Shown piece by piece: positions 29,308-39,220 of a stretch of DNA of 44,788 bases. Under the pieces are notes generated by a model. That model made no database searches. It saw only the letters and a list, made by a program, of their open reading frames with translations, and had not been told where the DNA came from. This DNA comes from Spirochaetaceae bacterium (GTDB lineage: Bacteria; Spirochaetota; Spirochaetia; Treponematales; Treponemataceae): contig JAGAAX010000032.1 in assembly GCA_017614995.1 (NCBI GenBank), forward strand, positions 1 to 44,788, written 5' to 3'. A program made the translations under genes and the position numbers. Position 1 is the stretch's first letter. The number at the start of each line of letters is the position of its first letter.

Positions 29308-30999
29308 ATGAAAGATATGGTTTTACTGGGCGATGAAGCTTTCGCGCTTGGCACGCTTCACGCCGGTCTCTCTGCCGGTTTCGGTTATCCGGGTACTCCG
29401 TCTACAGAAATTATGGAGTATTTAATTGACAATTATGAACGTAATCGTGCTAAAGATGCACAGACACCTGTTGCACAGTGGTGTTCAAACGAAAAAACAG
29501 CCTTAGAAGCTGCCCTCGGTGTTTCTTTTGCAGGACGCCGTGCTGTTGTTACAATGAAGCACGTCGGCTTGAATGTTGCAGCCGACCCGTTTATGAACGC
29601 GGCTCTCTGCGGCATTAAAGGCGGTCTTATCATAGCCGTAGCCGACGACCCGAGTATGCACTCAAGCCAGGGCGAGCAGGACAGCCGCTTTTACGCTGAC
29701 TTTGCAATGGTTCCATGTTTTGAGCCGACTACACAGCAGGAAGCCTATGAAATGGCTTTTGAAGCTTTTGATGTTTCAGAAAAATACCATGTGCCTGTAA
29801 TTATGCGCTTTGTTACGCGCCTTTCACATAGCCGCGCCGTTATTCATGCTGATGAATCAAAAATCCGCGCGCAGAACAAGCTTGAAAAAGCTGACCGCAA
29901 AGAATGGATGCTGCTGCCGGCACTTGCACGCAAAAACTACGAGAGAATGATTGCTAAACAGGACGAGCTTGTAGCTTATACAACAGCTTCAAAGCGCAAT
30001 CCGCTCGTTATTAACGCAAAGCGCAAAGACCTTGCCATTGTTACAGGCGGTCTTGGCAGAAACTATTTCCTTGAAAATCTTGAAGACTATAAGGCTTATT
30101 GCGAGAAAAAATTCCCGGGACAGGGCATTCCGTCTACACTGCACATCGGAACTCTTCCGCTTCCGCTTGATTCGCTCAAAAAGCTTGCTGAAACAGCGGA
30201 AACAATTCTTGTAATCGAAGAAGGCCAGCCTTTCCTTGAAAAGCAGCTCCGCGGTGTTTTGCCGCAGAAAACAAAGGTTGTGGGCAAATTTACTGGGCTT
30301 CTGCCGCGCGCCGGCGAACTTAACCCTGATTTGGTGCGCAAGGCACTCGGGCTTGAACCGAATAAGACTGTGCTTACAGAAACAGCCGGTATCGCTGACG
30401 CATGTGCAAATCTTCCAGGACGTCCGCCACAGTTGTGCAACGGCTGCCCTCACATGGATTCGTATACATCACTTAACAATGCGGTTGCCGCTCTTGCCGA
30501 AAAAGCAGGCAAAGACAATGTTACTGTAAATGCCGACATCGGCTGCTACGCTTTGGGCGGTGCTGCACCTCTTAATGCCGCAGAATCAATCGTCTGCATG
30601 GGCGCTTCAATCGGCATGGCACGCGGTGCAAGTCAGGCTGGCGTAAAATACACATTCGGCGTTATCGGCGACTCGACTTTCCTCCATTCAGGCATTACAA
30701 ACCTTGTAGACTGTGTAGCTACAAAAACGCCTGTAACTGTTGTGCTTTTGGACAACACAATTGTCGCAATGACAGGCTGTCAGCCGACAATGCTTCCTTC
30801 AAGCCAGTTTGAGCCGCTCATTAAGGGGCTCGGCGTAGAACCTGAGCATATCCGCGTGCTTGCTACAAACCCTGCAAACAGAGAAGCAAACACAAAAGTG
30901 CTTATCGAAGAAGCTGAATACCGCGGTGTTTCAGTTGTAATTATGGTGCGCGAATGTCTTGAAGCATTCAGAATTAGAAACAAGAAGGCAAAAAAATGA
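29308..30999 (+). CDS. iorA: Indolepyruvate ferredoxin oxidoreductase alpha subunit without ferredoxin domain
   Basis: 563 residues. With IorB it interconverts arylpyruvates and arylacetyl-CoA, CoA, CO2 and reduced ferredoxin. The N-terminal pyrimidine-binding domain starts MVLLGDEAFALGTLHAGLSAGFGYPGTPSTE. The C-terminal TPP domain is visible in QLCNGCPHMDSY (near 377), GDSTFLHSGI and DNTIVAMTGCQP. The family usually ends with a two-cluster [4Fe-4S] ferredoxin domain of about 60 residues; here the protein stops after VVIMVRECLEAFRIRNKKAKK with no CxxCxxC series. It overlaps iorB by 4 nt. Confidence 0.92.
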   Translation: MKDMVLLGDEAFALGTLHAGLSAGFGYPGTPSTEIMEYLIDNYERNRAKDAQTPVAQWCSNEKTALEAALGVSFAGRRAVVTMKHVGLNVAADPFMNAALCGIKGGLIIAVADDPSMHSSQGEQDSRFYADFAMVPCFEPTTQQEAYEMAFEAFDVSEKYHVPVIMRFVTRLSHSRAVIHADESKIRAQNKLEKADRKEWMLLPALARKNYERMIAKQDELVAYTTASKRNPLVINAKRKDLAIVTGGLGRNYFLENLEDYKAYCEKKFPGQGIPSTLHIGTLPLPLDSLKKLAETAETILVIEEGQPFLEKQLRGVLPQKTKVVGKFTGLLPRAGELNPDLVRKALGLEPNKTVLTETAGIADACANLPGRPPQLCNGCPHMDSYTSLNNAVAALAEKAGKDNVTVNADIGCYALGGAAPLNAAESIVCMGASIGMARGASQAGVKYTFGVIGDSTFLHSGITNLVDCVATKTPVTVVLLDNTIVAMTGCQPTMLPSSQFEPLIKGLGVEPEHIRVLATNPANREANTKVLIEEAEYRGVSVVIMVRECLEAFRIRNKKAKK

Positions 31000-31562
31000 C
31001 ATACGATATTTTACTCGCCGGTGTAGGCGGTCAGGGCGTTTTATCTTTGGCTGCAATTATTGCAGAATCAGCTATGGCAGAAGGCTTAAAAGTCCGCCAG
31101 TCTGAAGTTCATGGAATGAGCCAGCGCGGCGGCGGTGTTCAGGCACATCTGCGCCTTTCAGATTCAACAATTGCAAGCGATTTGATTCCGTCTGGCAAGG
31201 CTGACATGATTCTTGCAATGGAACCGCTCGAAAGTCTGCGCTATCTTACATGGCTTAAGCCGGACGGCGTTGTTGTAACAGCCGCCGAGCCTTTTGTAAA
31301 CATCGGAAATTACCCTGAAACAGAAGCTCTTTACGCAACAATCAAGAAGCTTCCGAAGTCTAACATCGTAAAGACTGCCGAGCTTGCAAAAGAAGCCGGA
31401 AACATAAAGACAGAGAACATGGTTCTTATCGGTGCTGCGCTGAAGTATCTGCCTTTGAAAAAAGAGACAATCGAAAAGTCTGTTCATGCACGTTTTGCGG
31501 TTAAAGACCCTAAACTTGTTGATATTAATATGAAAGCACTTGAATTAGGTGCAAACGCATAG
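30996..31562 (+). CDS. iorB: Indolepyruvate ferredoxin oxidoreductase beta subunit
   Basis: 188 residues, pyruvate-ferredoxin-oxidoreductase gamma-type domain: LLAGVGGQGVLSLAAIIAES at the start and SEVHGMSQRGGGVQAHLR, both diagnostic. It forms the IorAB complex with the preceding subunit and is translationally coupled to it (ATGA). Complete length. Confidence 0.95.
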   Translation: MTYDILLAGVGGQGVLSLAAIIAESAMAEGLKVRQSEVHGMSQRGGGVQAHLRLSDSTIASDLIPSGKADMILAMEPLESLRYLTWLKPDGVVVTAAEPFVNIGNYPETEALYATIKKLPKSNIVKTAELAKEAGNIKTENMVLIGAALKYLPLKKETIEKSVHARFAVKDPKLVDINMKALELGANA

Positions 31563-31574
31563 TGGAGAATAACA

Positions 31575-32894
31575 ATGGCAGAAAGAGAATTTTCATTTTG
31601 GGATAAAAAAGCGGAGACAATGCCGCGCAATGAAATTGAAACAATTCAGCTTGAACTGCTTAAAAAACAGGTTGAAAATGCACTTTTGACGCCTTTTTAT
31701 AAAGAACGCCTTACAAAAGTGGGCATTACAAGCCCGAATGACATAAAATCGCTTGATGATTTGAAAAGAATTCCGTTTACAACAAAGCACGATTTGCGCG
31801 AGGTTTATCCTTACGGACTTCTTGCTGTGCCGCATTCTGAAATTGTGCGCGTTCATGCTTCAAGCGGAACAACAGGCACACCGACTGTCATCTACCTTAC
31901 GGCAAAAGATGTTGACATGGCTGCCGACACAATGGCGCGCGGTCTTGCCGCAGCTGGCTGCAACCGCTACGACACCTGCCAGAACATGATGACTTATGGT
32001 CTTTTTACAGGCGGCATGAGCTTTCACTATGGTGCAGAAAAGCTCGGCATGACAGTTGTTCCTACATCAAGCGGAAACACTTTGCGCCAGATTAAGTTTA
32101 TGCACGATTTCGGCACAAGCGTAACACACGCTACGCCAAGTTACATGCTTCATCTTCATCAGGCTATGAAAGAAAGCGAATACAAGCGCGAGGAATTCAA
32201 GTGGCGCATCGGCATTTCTGGTGCAGAGCCATATTCAGAGCAGCTCCGCAACAAAATGGAGCAGGAGCTCGGCATTGAAGTTTATAACTGCTACGGCATG
32301 AGCGAACTTAATGGTCCTGGTGTTGCTTTTGAGTGCCAGCTTAGACAGGGCATGCACGTCTGGGAAGACCGCTATATTATGGAAATAATCAATCCTGACA
32401 CGCTTGAGCCTGTTAAAGACGGTGAAGAAGGCGAGCTTGTTATGACAATTCTCTGCCGCGATGCAATGCCGCTTTTGCGCTACCGCACAAGAGACCTTAC
32501 GCACGTTATTACAGAGCCTTGCGCCTGCGGACGTACACACCGCCGCATTGCACGCTTTACGGGCAGAACCGACGACATGCTGATTATCAACGGTGTAAAC
32601 GTATTCCCAAGCCAGATTGAAGAAGTGCTTCTTAAAGCAAAGGGCGTTGGTGCAAACTACCTTATTGTTGTTGACAAAAAAGGCGACCTCGACAAGCTTA
32701 CTGTTCAGGTTGAAGTTACTCCAGAAGTTTTTGCCGACGATGCACGCGTGCTCAATAATTTGCGCGACACACTCAAGAGCGAAATGCAGGCTTTGATTAC
32801 GATTAACCCTGCCATCGAGCTTAAAGAGCCGGGTTCAATTCCGCAGGCTGAAACCAAAGCCAAGCGCGTCAACGACCTGCGTCCAAAGGATTAA
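31575..32894 (+). CDS. paaK: Phenylacetate-CoA ligase
   Basis: 439 residues, AMP-forming acyl-CoA ligase. The phosphate-binding motif is HASSGTTGTPTVIYLT (about residues 94-109), with the aromatic-acid motif YNCYGMSELNGPG and the hinge region RFTGRTDDMLIINGVNVFPSQIEE. It makes arylacetyl-CoA from arylacetate, ATP and CoA; GGAG lies 8 nt before the ATG, 12 nt after iorB. The partner reaction of IorAB uses the same CoA esters, so the three genes are likely one pathway. Confidence 0.93.
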   Translation: MAEREFSFWDKKAETMPRNEIETIQLELLKKQVENALLTPFYKERLTKVGITSPNDIKSLDDLKRIPFTTKHDLREVYPYGLLAVPHSEIVRVHASSGTTGTPTVIYLTAKDVDMAADTMARGLAAAGCNRYDTCQNMMTYGLFTGGMSFHYGAEKLGMTVVPTSSGNTLRQIKFMHDFGTSVTHATPSYMLHLHQAMKESEYKREEFKWRIGISGAEPYSEQLRNKMEQELGIEVYNCYGMSELNGPGVAFECQLRQGMHVWEDRYIMEIINPDTLEPVKDGEEGELVMTILCRDAMPLLRYRTRDLTHVITEPCACGRTHRRIARFTGRTDDMLIINGVNVFPSQIEEVLLKAKGVGANYLIVVDKKGDLDKLTVQVEVTPEVFADDARVLNNLRDTLKSEMQALITINPAIELKEPGSIPQAETKAKRVNDLRPKD

Positions 32895-32904
32895 AGAGGA
32901 TTCC

Positions 32905-35883
32905 ATGTTAAAAAAAGGTGAAGAATACAAAGGCTTTTATGTAATCGATATTACAGATGTCAAAGACTATAACTGCAAGGGCATTTATTTAAGGCACAAT
33001 ACAACCGGCCTTGAAGTTTTTCACCTTTTAAATGACGACGAGGAAAACCTGTTTTCGTTCTGCTTTAGAACGCCGGTAAGCGACAGCAAAGGCTTGCCCC
33101 ACGTAATTGAGCACTCTGTTCTTTGCGGCTCTGAAAAGTTCAGGCTTAAAGAGCCGTTTATTACAGTAAAAAGCAAGAGCGTTCAGACTTTTTTGAACGC
33201 AATGACTTATTCCGAAAAGACTATGTACCCCGGCGCGACGTTTATCGAAAAGCAGTATTTCGACATAATGGACGTTTACGCCGACTCTGTGTTTTTCCCG
33301 GTTTTGTCGGAGACAACCTTTAATCAGGAAGCGCACCGTCTGGAGCTTGACGATAACGGCAATCTCTCTATTCAGGGCGTTGTCTACAACGAGATGAAGG
33401 GGCAGTTTTCGAACCTCTATTCGTGCGCGTACAGAAACTTGACAAGCTCCCTGTTTCCGGGTACGACTTACGAATATTCTTCTGGCGGCGACCCGCTTGA
33501 AATCTGCACGATGACCTACAAAGATTTTACAGATTTCCACAAAAAGTATTATTCGCCAGAAAACTGCCTCCTCTATCTTTATGGAAATATTCCGACAGAA
33601 AAACAGCTTGATTTCATGGCTGAAAAATACATTCCGCGCCTTGAAGAGAAATTCAATTTAAAGACTGAAAAAGCTGACTATAAGGCGTCGCTTCCAAAAG
33701 TTTATGACGAGATAAAAGCGCTCGAAACTTTTACGCCTGAAGCAAAAACGCGCGAGGCAAAATTTATTGCTCCAAACGGAATTGAAGGCAACATTGTGTC
33801 GCTCGGCTTTTACGCAGGCGAGCCCGACATGGAGCAGTATCTGCTTTATATGCTGCTTTGCGGAAGCGACTCTGCGCCTTTGAAAAAGCGTCTTATAGAA
33901 ACTAAGCTTGCCGATGACTGTGTGTCAGTGTTCACGTCTGCCGCAAATCAGATGGCTTTTGATTTCGGGCTTGTCGGCGTAAAAAAAGAGGACGGGCTTA
34001 AAGCCAAAAAATTTGTTCTTGATTCACTGAAAGAAATTCATGATTCGGGCTTTACACAAGATGAAATTGATGCCGCCATAATGAGCATTGACTTTGATTT
34101 GCGCGAAATTAAGCGCAACGGCGGACCGTTCTCAATCGATATTCTTGAAAAAGTTATGGACGGCTGGAATTTCGGGCTTCATCCGGCTGAAAGACTTACG
34201 CCTATATCGTCTTTTGAAAAAGTAAAAGAGAAGATTAAGACTGATAAGAATTTTCTCACTTCTTTAATGGAAAAATACTTTACCGGCAAAAACTACGTCT
34301 GCACAATTATTGAGCCGTCCGAAAAATTTTTGCAGGAACGCAACGCCAAAGAAACGCAGTTTATTGCAGAAAAAGCAAAGACAACAGACAAAGCAGCACT
34401 TAAAAAACAGCTCGACGCGCTTCACGAATATCAGAATTCGCAGGATTCGCCTGAAGCTCTGGCTTCAATTCCGTATCTTAAGCTAAGCGAGCTGCCGGAA
34501 AAACTGCCGCGAAAACAAGCTGAAGTTGAGAAACTTGAAAACGGCATCTCTCTTTTTACAGATAAAATCAACACAAACGGCATAATCTATTTTAAGATTT
34601 TCTTCCCGTTTGACTTGCTTAAACCCGAAGATTACATTGATATGCCTCTGTTCTCCGATTCTCTGCTTGAATTGGGCTGGAACGGAAAGCATTGGGCGGA
34701 CTGTTTGAGAGAGGCTGACAAAATTGTGGGCGACAAGACAAGCTCGCTTATGCCATGCTCTTTTGTTGAAACAGAAAAATCTTTGAAGTTCATGCAGAAC
34801 TACAAAGCCGAAAATTTCTTTGACCGCGACTGGCTCGGCTTTGAGATGAAATTCCTCGAAGAAAAGCTGCCCGAAGCTTTTGATTTGATGGCAGAAATCC
34901 TTAACGGACTTGACTTTAAAGATGATGAACGGCTTACGAACATTATCACAGAAAATCAGGTCGGCGCAAAACCGTCGCTTGTGCCAAACGGACTTGATTA
35001 TTGCTCTTCGCGGGCAGCCTGTGCCATAAAAAAAGAAGCCGCTGTAACTGAAATTTTGTACGGCATTACACAGCTCAAGCATCTGCTTGCGTATAAGCCG
35101 AAAAACACAAAGAAGCTGCTTGAAAAATTCAAGTCTATGTACAAGACAATAAGAGATTCGGGCTGCATAATCAACATTACAGCCGACGAGAATTCACTTA
35201 AAAAAGCAAAAGCCCTTCTGCCGGACTTAATCTCGAAGGCAGATTTAAAGCCGCTTAAACCAAAGGCAGATTATTCAAAAGAAGATTATCTAAAGCTCGT
35301 CTACAAGCGCTCTGACAGTGGCTTTGACGTAATAAAGACTGACACACAGGTTGGCTACGCAGTTTCAGTTTTTGAGTGCGGCAAGCCTCTTGCTAAAAAG
35401 ACAGGCGCAATGGATCTGCTGCTTTCTTGGATTACAGAACACACTTTCTGGGAAAAACTAAGGACGGTGCATGGCTGTTACGGCGCACACGCTACAATTG
35501 TAAATCTTTCAAATATTGCCGCGCTTACAACGTACCGCGACCCGAATCCAAAAGAGTCTTTTGAGCTTTTTATTGACTGTCTTAAAGAAGCGGCTGCCGG
35601 CAGCCTGAGCCGCGAGGACATTGAATGTGCCGCGCTTTCGTTTTACAGCCAGTACGCAACCCCGAATGCGCCAAGCGTGCATGGTGCGGTTGCGCTTAAG
35701 CGTGTGCTCCGCGGCGTTACGCAGGAACAGATTGACGATTATATAAAGTATGTGCTTGAGCTTAATGCTGCCGACTTAAAAGAAGCCGCCGAAACTCTTG
35801 TTGCGGCAAGCCGGAATGACACAAAGGCAATGCTTTGCAGTAAAGAAACTAAAACAAAGGGCAATATCCTCAAAATTGACTGA
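32905..35883 (+). CDS. M16C metallopeptidase, presequence-protease-like
   Basis: 992 residues, four-domain PreP/Cym1-like insulinase. The inverted zinc motif HxxEH is H66-V-I-E69-H70 in LPHVIEHSVLCGSEKF, followed by LNAMTYSEKTMYP. A downstream Glu in QGVVYNEMKGQFSN is the third zinc ligand. Homologues degrade short unfolded peptides in an enclosed chamber. No signal peptide, so cytoplasmic. AGAGGA precedes the ATG, 10 nt after paaK, so probably co-transcribed. Confidence 0.93.
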   Translation: MLKKGEEYKGFYVIDITDVKDYNCKGIYLRHNTTGLEVFHLLNDDEENLFSFCFRTPVSDSKGLPHVIEHSVLCGSEKFRLKEPFITVKSKSVQTFLNAMTYSEKTMYPGATFIEKQYFDIMDVYADSVFFPVLSETTFNQEAHRLELDDNGNLSIQGVVYNEMKGQFSNLYSCAYRNLTSSLFPGTTYEYSSGGDPLEICTMTYKDFTDFHKKYYSPENCLLYLYGNIPTEKQLDFMAEKYIPRLEEKFNLKTEKADYKASLPKVYDEIKALETFTPEAKTREAKFIAPNGIEGNIVSLGFYAGEPDMEQYLLYMLLCGSDSAPLKKRLIETKLADDCVSVFTSAANQMAFDFGLVGVKKEDGLKAKKFVLDSLKEIHDSGFTQDEIDAAIMSIDFDLREIKRNGGPFSIDILEKVMDGWNFGLHPAERLTPISSFEKVKEKIKTDKNFLTSLMEKYFTGKNYVCTIIEPSEKFLQERNAKETQFIAEKAKTTDKAALKKQLDALHEYQNSQDSPEALASIPYLKLSELPEKLPRKQAEVEKLENGISLFTDKINTNGIIYFKIFFPFDLLKPEDYIDMPLFSDSLLELGWNGKHWADCLREADKIVGDKTSSLMPCSFVETEKSLKFMQNYKAENFFDRDWLGFEMKFLEEKLPEAFDLMAEILNGLDFKDDERLTNIITENQVGAKPSLVPNGLDYCSSRAACAIKKEAAVTEILYGITQLKHLLAYKPKNTKKLLEKFKSMYKTIRDSGCIINITADENSLKKAKALLPDLISKADLKPLKPKADYSKEDYLKLVYKRSDSGFDVIKTDTQVGYAVSVFECGKPLAKKTGAMDLLLSWITEHTFWEKLRTVHGCYGAHATIVNLSNIAALTTYRDPNPKESFELFIDCLKEAAAGSLSREDIECAALSFYSQYATPNAPSVHGAVALKRVLRGVTQEQIDDYIKYVLELNAADLKEAAETLVAASRNDTKAMLCSKETKTKGNILKID

Positions 35884-35906
35884 AAAAAGAGCTTAAAACA
35901 GACCGG

Positions 35907-37952
35907 CTAGTTTCCTAGCTTTATGTTTTTCTTGAGTTCTTCGGCAAAAGCCTTCATTTCGGCTGTTTTGTCATTTCCTGCCATTTCGCACGAAAGCAGA
36001 AATACCCGCGAGGCGTTTCTCCTGTCTTTTGTGCCCGGCTCGAATATGATTTCGTCATAGAACGTAAAATTGTTCTGGTTATATGGAATAGCCGTATAAG
36101 GCGTGCCCTTGTTTATTTTCTGTTTCCACAAAGAAATAGCTTCTGGTCTTGCGTCAGATGCAGGCTTTATGTTCTCCGAAAAATGCACATACTTGTAGTC
36201 ACTGCTTTTGCGGTTTGTGTAAAGTTCCATAGACCGCACCTTCTGCTTCAAGGTATTGTCCTTAAGCTCAAACGCAACGCCGAGCCCGAGCGTGGTTTTG
36301 TCAGTAACTTCAAAAGTTTTTTTAGCAATTTCAGCCGAAATTACAGGCGACTTCAGCGAGAAGTTTCCGTCTGAAAAATTCAGCGTAAAATTGTCAAACG
36401 GCGGATATGTAGTTTCAGTTTTTTTCAAAAATGCGAGAAAATCTTTCCAGTTTTTCAGGCTTGAAACATAGCGCGGATAAACGCAGTCTGCCTCAAACTC
36501 AAGCGCCTTGCACGAAAGCGCCGTAACTGTGTCTGTGTCCGCAACCGAAAGCATTACAAAAATGCCCTCGGGCAGCGGCAGCGCATAAGAAACCGCCATC
36601 GAATCCGCGAACGGCAGGTTCCAGTAATCTATGTACCAAGTGCGCCCCTGCGCGTCCTTGTAGTTGTCAACTTTGAGTGCTTTTCCAAACGACATAATCG
36701 GAACGGCTTCGCCGGCAACAGTGCGCGAGATTTCATTAACCATAAGTATGTAATCTATATAATTTGAGCTTTCAAGACAGAATTTGTCAAACGGCACGTC
36801 ATCGGGCTTTTTTACAATTGCAAACATTGTGCCCATCATTCCGCCAAAAAGAATGCCACCGCCGCTGTCAAGATTTTCCTCGTAAATGTCCTGCGGTTGC
36901 TGAAAAACCCATTTGTTCGCGTTAGAAAGCCCTACAACAAGCGGAAATGCCGGAACTGTGCCGCTCGAGAGAATGTCTGACGAGCCTGAAGAATACAAAA
37001 AGCCCATATTGCCCTTTGCGCCGAAATGCGGCACAAGATGCTCGGCAATTTCAAAGCGGTATCTTAAAAAGCCTGTTCTAAGCGTTTTCTGTATTGTCTC
37101 AAGACTTTTTGGCAGCGCAAGTTCGTGGTAGAATTTGTGCGCAAATTTTTTCTTGTTCATCGAAGGCATGGCATAATCAAAATGATGAATGACCTCGCCT
37201 GTGTGCGGCGCAATCTCTTGCACCTCGCTGAAGGGCAGCGCATAAGTCAGCGCGTCAGCATTCGGCTGCGGCACAATTATGCCAAGAACTTCGCCGTTCT
37301 GGTTGACTAACGGCCCGCCAGAAGTTTTTGGTGCGGCTGCCGGTGAATATCTGAACCATTTCCACTCGGCATTGACGCTTTCGTCAGTTTTAGACGTAAC
37401 AGAGCCTGTGCGCACCACAAGACCGTCGCCAAGCTCATACGCGGCAGTAAAGACTTTGGTGTTTGTTCCTGGCGCTGCTCCCATTTTCAGCGTAATTTTT
37501 GCTTTTTTGGCGTCAAAGCCTTCAGCCTTAAAAGCAATAAAACCGCGGTTTGTGGCAAAAGACTCAACCATGTCTATCTTGTAAACATTGCCGGAACGGT
37601 CGCGTATGTAGTAGGGACCGTATTGCGTCTGCTCTAAAAGCTTAAAAGGCGCACAGGCAGAGTAGAATAAGCCGTCGTCGGCAAGAAACGCAGTCGCAAC
37701 CGGCAGATATTTGTCGTTTCTAATTGAGTCGTCAATAAATTCAAACGGAAGATCGTACATGTAGACGAGATTTTCTTCTTTGGGTTTCGGCACGACAACT
37801 TCAAAGACCGCTTTTTCAATTTTAGCCTTAACTTCTTTTATTAGCTGCGCCTGCGTTTTCTGCGTGCTGTTTTTGTTTTGGGCAAAACTGAAAAAGTTTG
37901 CAGTGCAGAGGAAAAGTGCAAAAAAAGCCGCAATTTTGAGTTTCCGCTTCAT
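35907..37952 (-). CDS. Secreted trypsin-fold protein with degraded catalytic triad
   Basis: 681 residues with a signal peptide (to about FSFAQ). Residues about 85-235 resemble an S1C (DegP/trypsin-like) domain: ATAFLADDGLFYSACAPFKLL, NRGFIAFKAEGF and KTSGGPLVNQNGEVLGIIV. The serine of TSGGP is kept (S211), but the position of the catalytic His (family: TAAHV) reads SACAP and the Asp position (family: DIAVLK) reads FIAFK, so it should not cleave. The rest (about 240-681) is unrecognised and beta-rich. It overlaps the preceding gene by 4 nt (ATGA). Confidence 0.7.
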   Translation of the reverse strand: MKRKLKIAAFFALFLCTANFFSFAQNKNSTQKTQAQLIKEVKAKIEKAVFEVVVPKPKEENLVYMYDLPFEFIDDSIRNDKYLPVATAFLADDGLFYSACAPFKLLEQTQYGPYYIRDRSGNVYKIDMVESFATNRGFIAFKAEGFDAKKAKITLKMGAAPGTNTKVFTAAYELGDGLVVRTGSVTSKTDESVNAEWKWFRYSPAAAPKTSGGPLVNQNGEVLGIIVPQPNADALTYALPFSEVQEIAPHTGEVIHHFDYAMPSMNKKKFAHKFYHELALPKSLETIQKTLRTGFLRYRFEIAEHLVPHFGAKGNMGFLYSSGSSDILSSGTVPAFPLVVGLSNANKWVFQQPQDIYEENLDSGGGILFGGMMGTMFAIVKKPDDVPFDKFCLESSNYIDYILMVNEISRTVAGEAVPIMSFGKALKVDNYKDAQGRTWYIDYWNLPFADSMAVSYALPLPEGIFVMLSVADTDTVTALSCKALEFEADCVYPRYVSSLKNWKDFLAFLKKTETTYPPFDNFTLNFSDGNFSLKSPVISAEIAKKTFEVTDKTTLGLGVAFELKDNTLKQKVRSMELYTNRKSSDYKYVHFSENIKPASDARPEAISLWKQKINKGTPYTAIPYNQNNFTFYDEIIFEPGTKDRRNASRVFLLSCEMAGNDKTAEMKAFAEELKKNIKLGN

Positions 37953-39220
37953 GACCGCACTCCGTTTAGTTTCATCCAGTCTTTTATGTCCTGCGGAAGT
38001 CTGTGGCCTGTCTTTTCTGCCGCCTTAAAGCTTTCGTTTGCGAGCTTTTTGTATTCTTCGTTTTTGTCGTAGTCGCTTGAAGTGCCGCAAAGTTCTGCAA
38101 AAAGCCTGCCTTCTGTTTCAAGAAATTCGCCTGTTTTTGCGGCGCTTTCGGGCAGCTTGGCAAGAGCCTTTTCTGCAATTGCAGGCTTTGACACTTTAAG
38201 CGCGGCTTTTGCATAAGTTAGCTGAATCTGCTGAAACAGGGCAGAGTCTTTCGGCGCGGCGTCAATTAATTCTGCAAGATGAGAGCACAAATTCAAGGTT
38301 TTGCGGTACGCTTTCTGTCTGAACTGAATCTCAACTTCAAGAAATTCTATGCAGGGCACGTCGGGAAACTTCTTTTTTATGTTCTGTACAGCGGTAAGGT
38401 CTCTGCTGTCTAAGATTTTTTTCGATTTAACGAGCTTCTGCACAGATTCCCACTGGTTGCCGGACGGGCTTGGCTCGTAGGCAAGTTCTAGAAGAATACC
38501 CGCTTTTTCGGGAATGTTCTTTGGATTTTGCAGCGGCACTTCGCCGTAATTGATTTTGCCCTTTGTTGCCGCATAAGCCTGTTTTGCTCCCTCAAGAACT
38601 GAAGAATATCTGCCGTCGTAAAGCGCGGTAAGCTGCTTTCCTGCAAAATAATGCGCAAAATAATCGTCCCAGCTTATGTAAGTTGCGGCAAGAAAATCGA
38701 CGGCAGGCTTAACCGCAGTCAAAGCTTCTTCCTGCTTTATGTAGCCTGCACCGACGGCACAGCGGTAAAGCTCTATGATTCTGCCGTTGTCCCATGCGGA
38801 CAAGTCTTTGACGCGCAGTTTGTCTTTCATTGTTTCCGCAAAAAACAAAGTGGAAGCGTCCTCAACAGAAAGACACTGCTTTTTTATTATGTCTAAAGCC
38901 GATTTGCCTTTATTCGCTTCAAAAAGCTTTAGCGCATTTTGAAAAATTGCGTTGTCGCCGGAATTTTTTAGATTTTCTACGGCTTTGGTTATGTCTTTTG
39001 GAGAAGAAACTTGAAAATTGCTTTTTAATAATTGAATGCAGATGCGCTGAAACTGTTTTGTATTTTCAGTCGGGTCAAAGCTTTTATTTGAGAGTTTGTT
39101 TAATTCAAAAAAATTGCTTGAAAATGCGCAGGCGTAGCTTTCATATTCTAAGGCGTTTGCCTTAAGGCAGATGCACAATAAAAACGCAGGCAGAAGCCTC
39201 CGCAAAACTTTTTGTCTCAT
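37949..39220 (-). CDS. Secreted helical (TPR-like) repeat protein
   Basis: 423 residues with a signal peptide (RRLLPAFLLCICLKANA). The body is a chain of Ala/Leu/Lys-rich helices with TPR-like pairs (e.g. IQLTYAKAALKVSKPAIAEKALAKL). No specific family recognised. It is coupled to the pseudo-protease downstream, suggesting a joint periplasmic role. No Shine-Dalgarno: TATACT (39227-39232) ends exactly 6 nt before the ATG. Confidence 0.7.
   Translation of the reverse strand: MRQKVLRRLLPAFLLCICLKANALEYESYACAFSSNFFELNKLSNKSFDPTENTKQFQRICIQLLKSNFQVSSPKDITKAVENLKNSGDNAIFQNALKLFEANKGKSALDIIKKQCLSVEDASTLFFAETMKDKLRVKDLSAWDNGRIIELYRCAVGAGYIKQEEALTAVKPAVDFLAATYISWDDYFAHYFAGKQLTALYDGRYSSVLEGAKQAYAATKGKINYGEVPLQNPKNIPEKAGILLELAYEPSPSGNQWESVQKLVKSKKILDSRDLTAVQNIKKKFPDVPCIEFLEVEIQFRQKAYRKTLNLCSHLAELIDAAPKDSALFQQIQLTYAKAALKVSKPAIAEKALAKLPESAAKTGEFLETEGRLFAELCGTSSDYDKNEEYKKLANESFKAAEKTGHRLPQDIKDWMKLNGVRS

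Noticed and set aside
34483-35082. 199-codon minus-strand frame
   Set aside because: Antisense shadow of the M16 protease.
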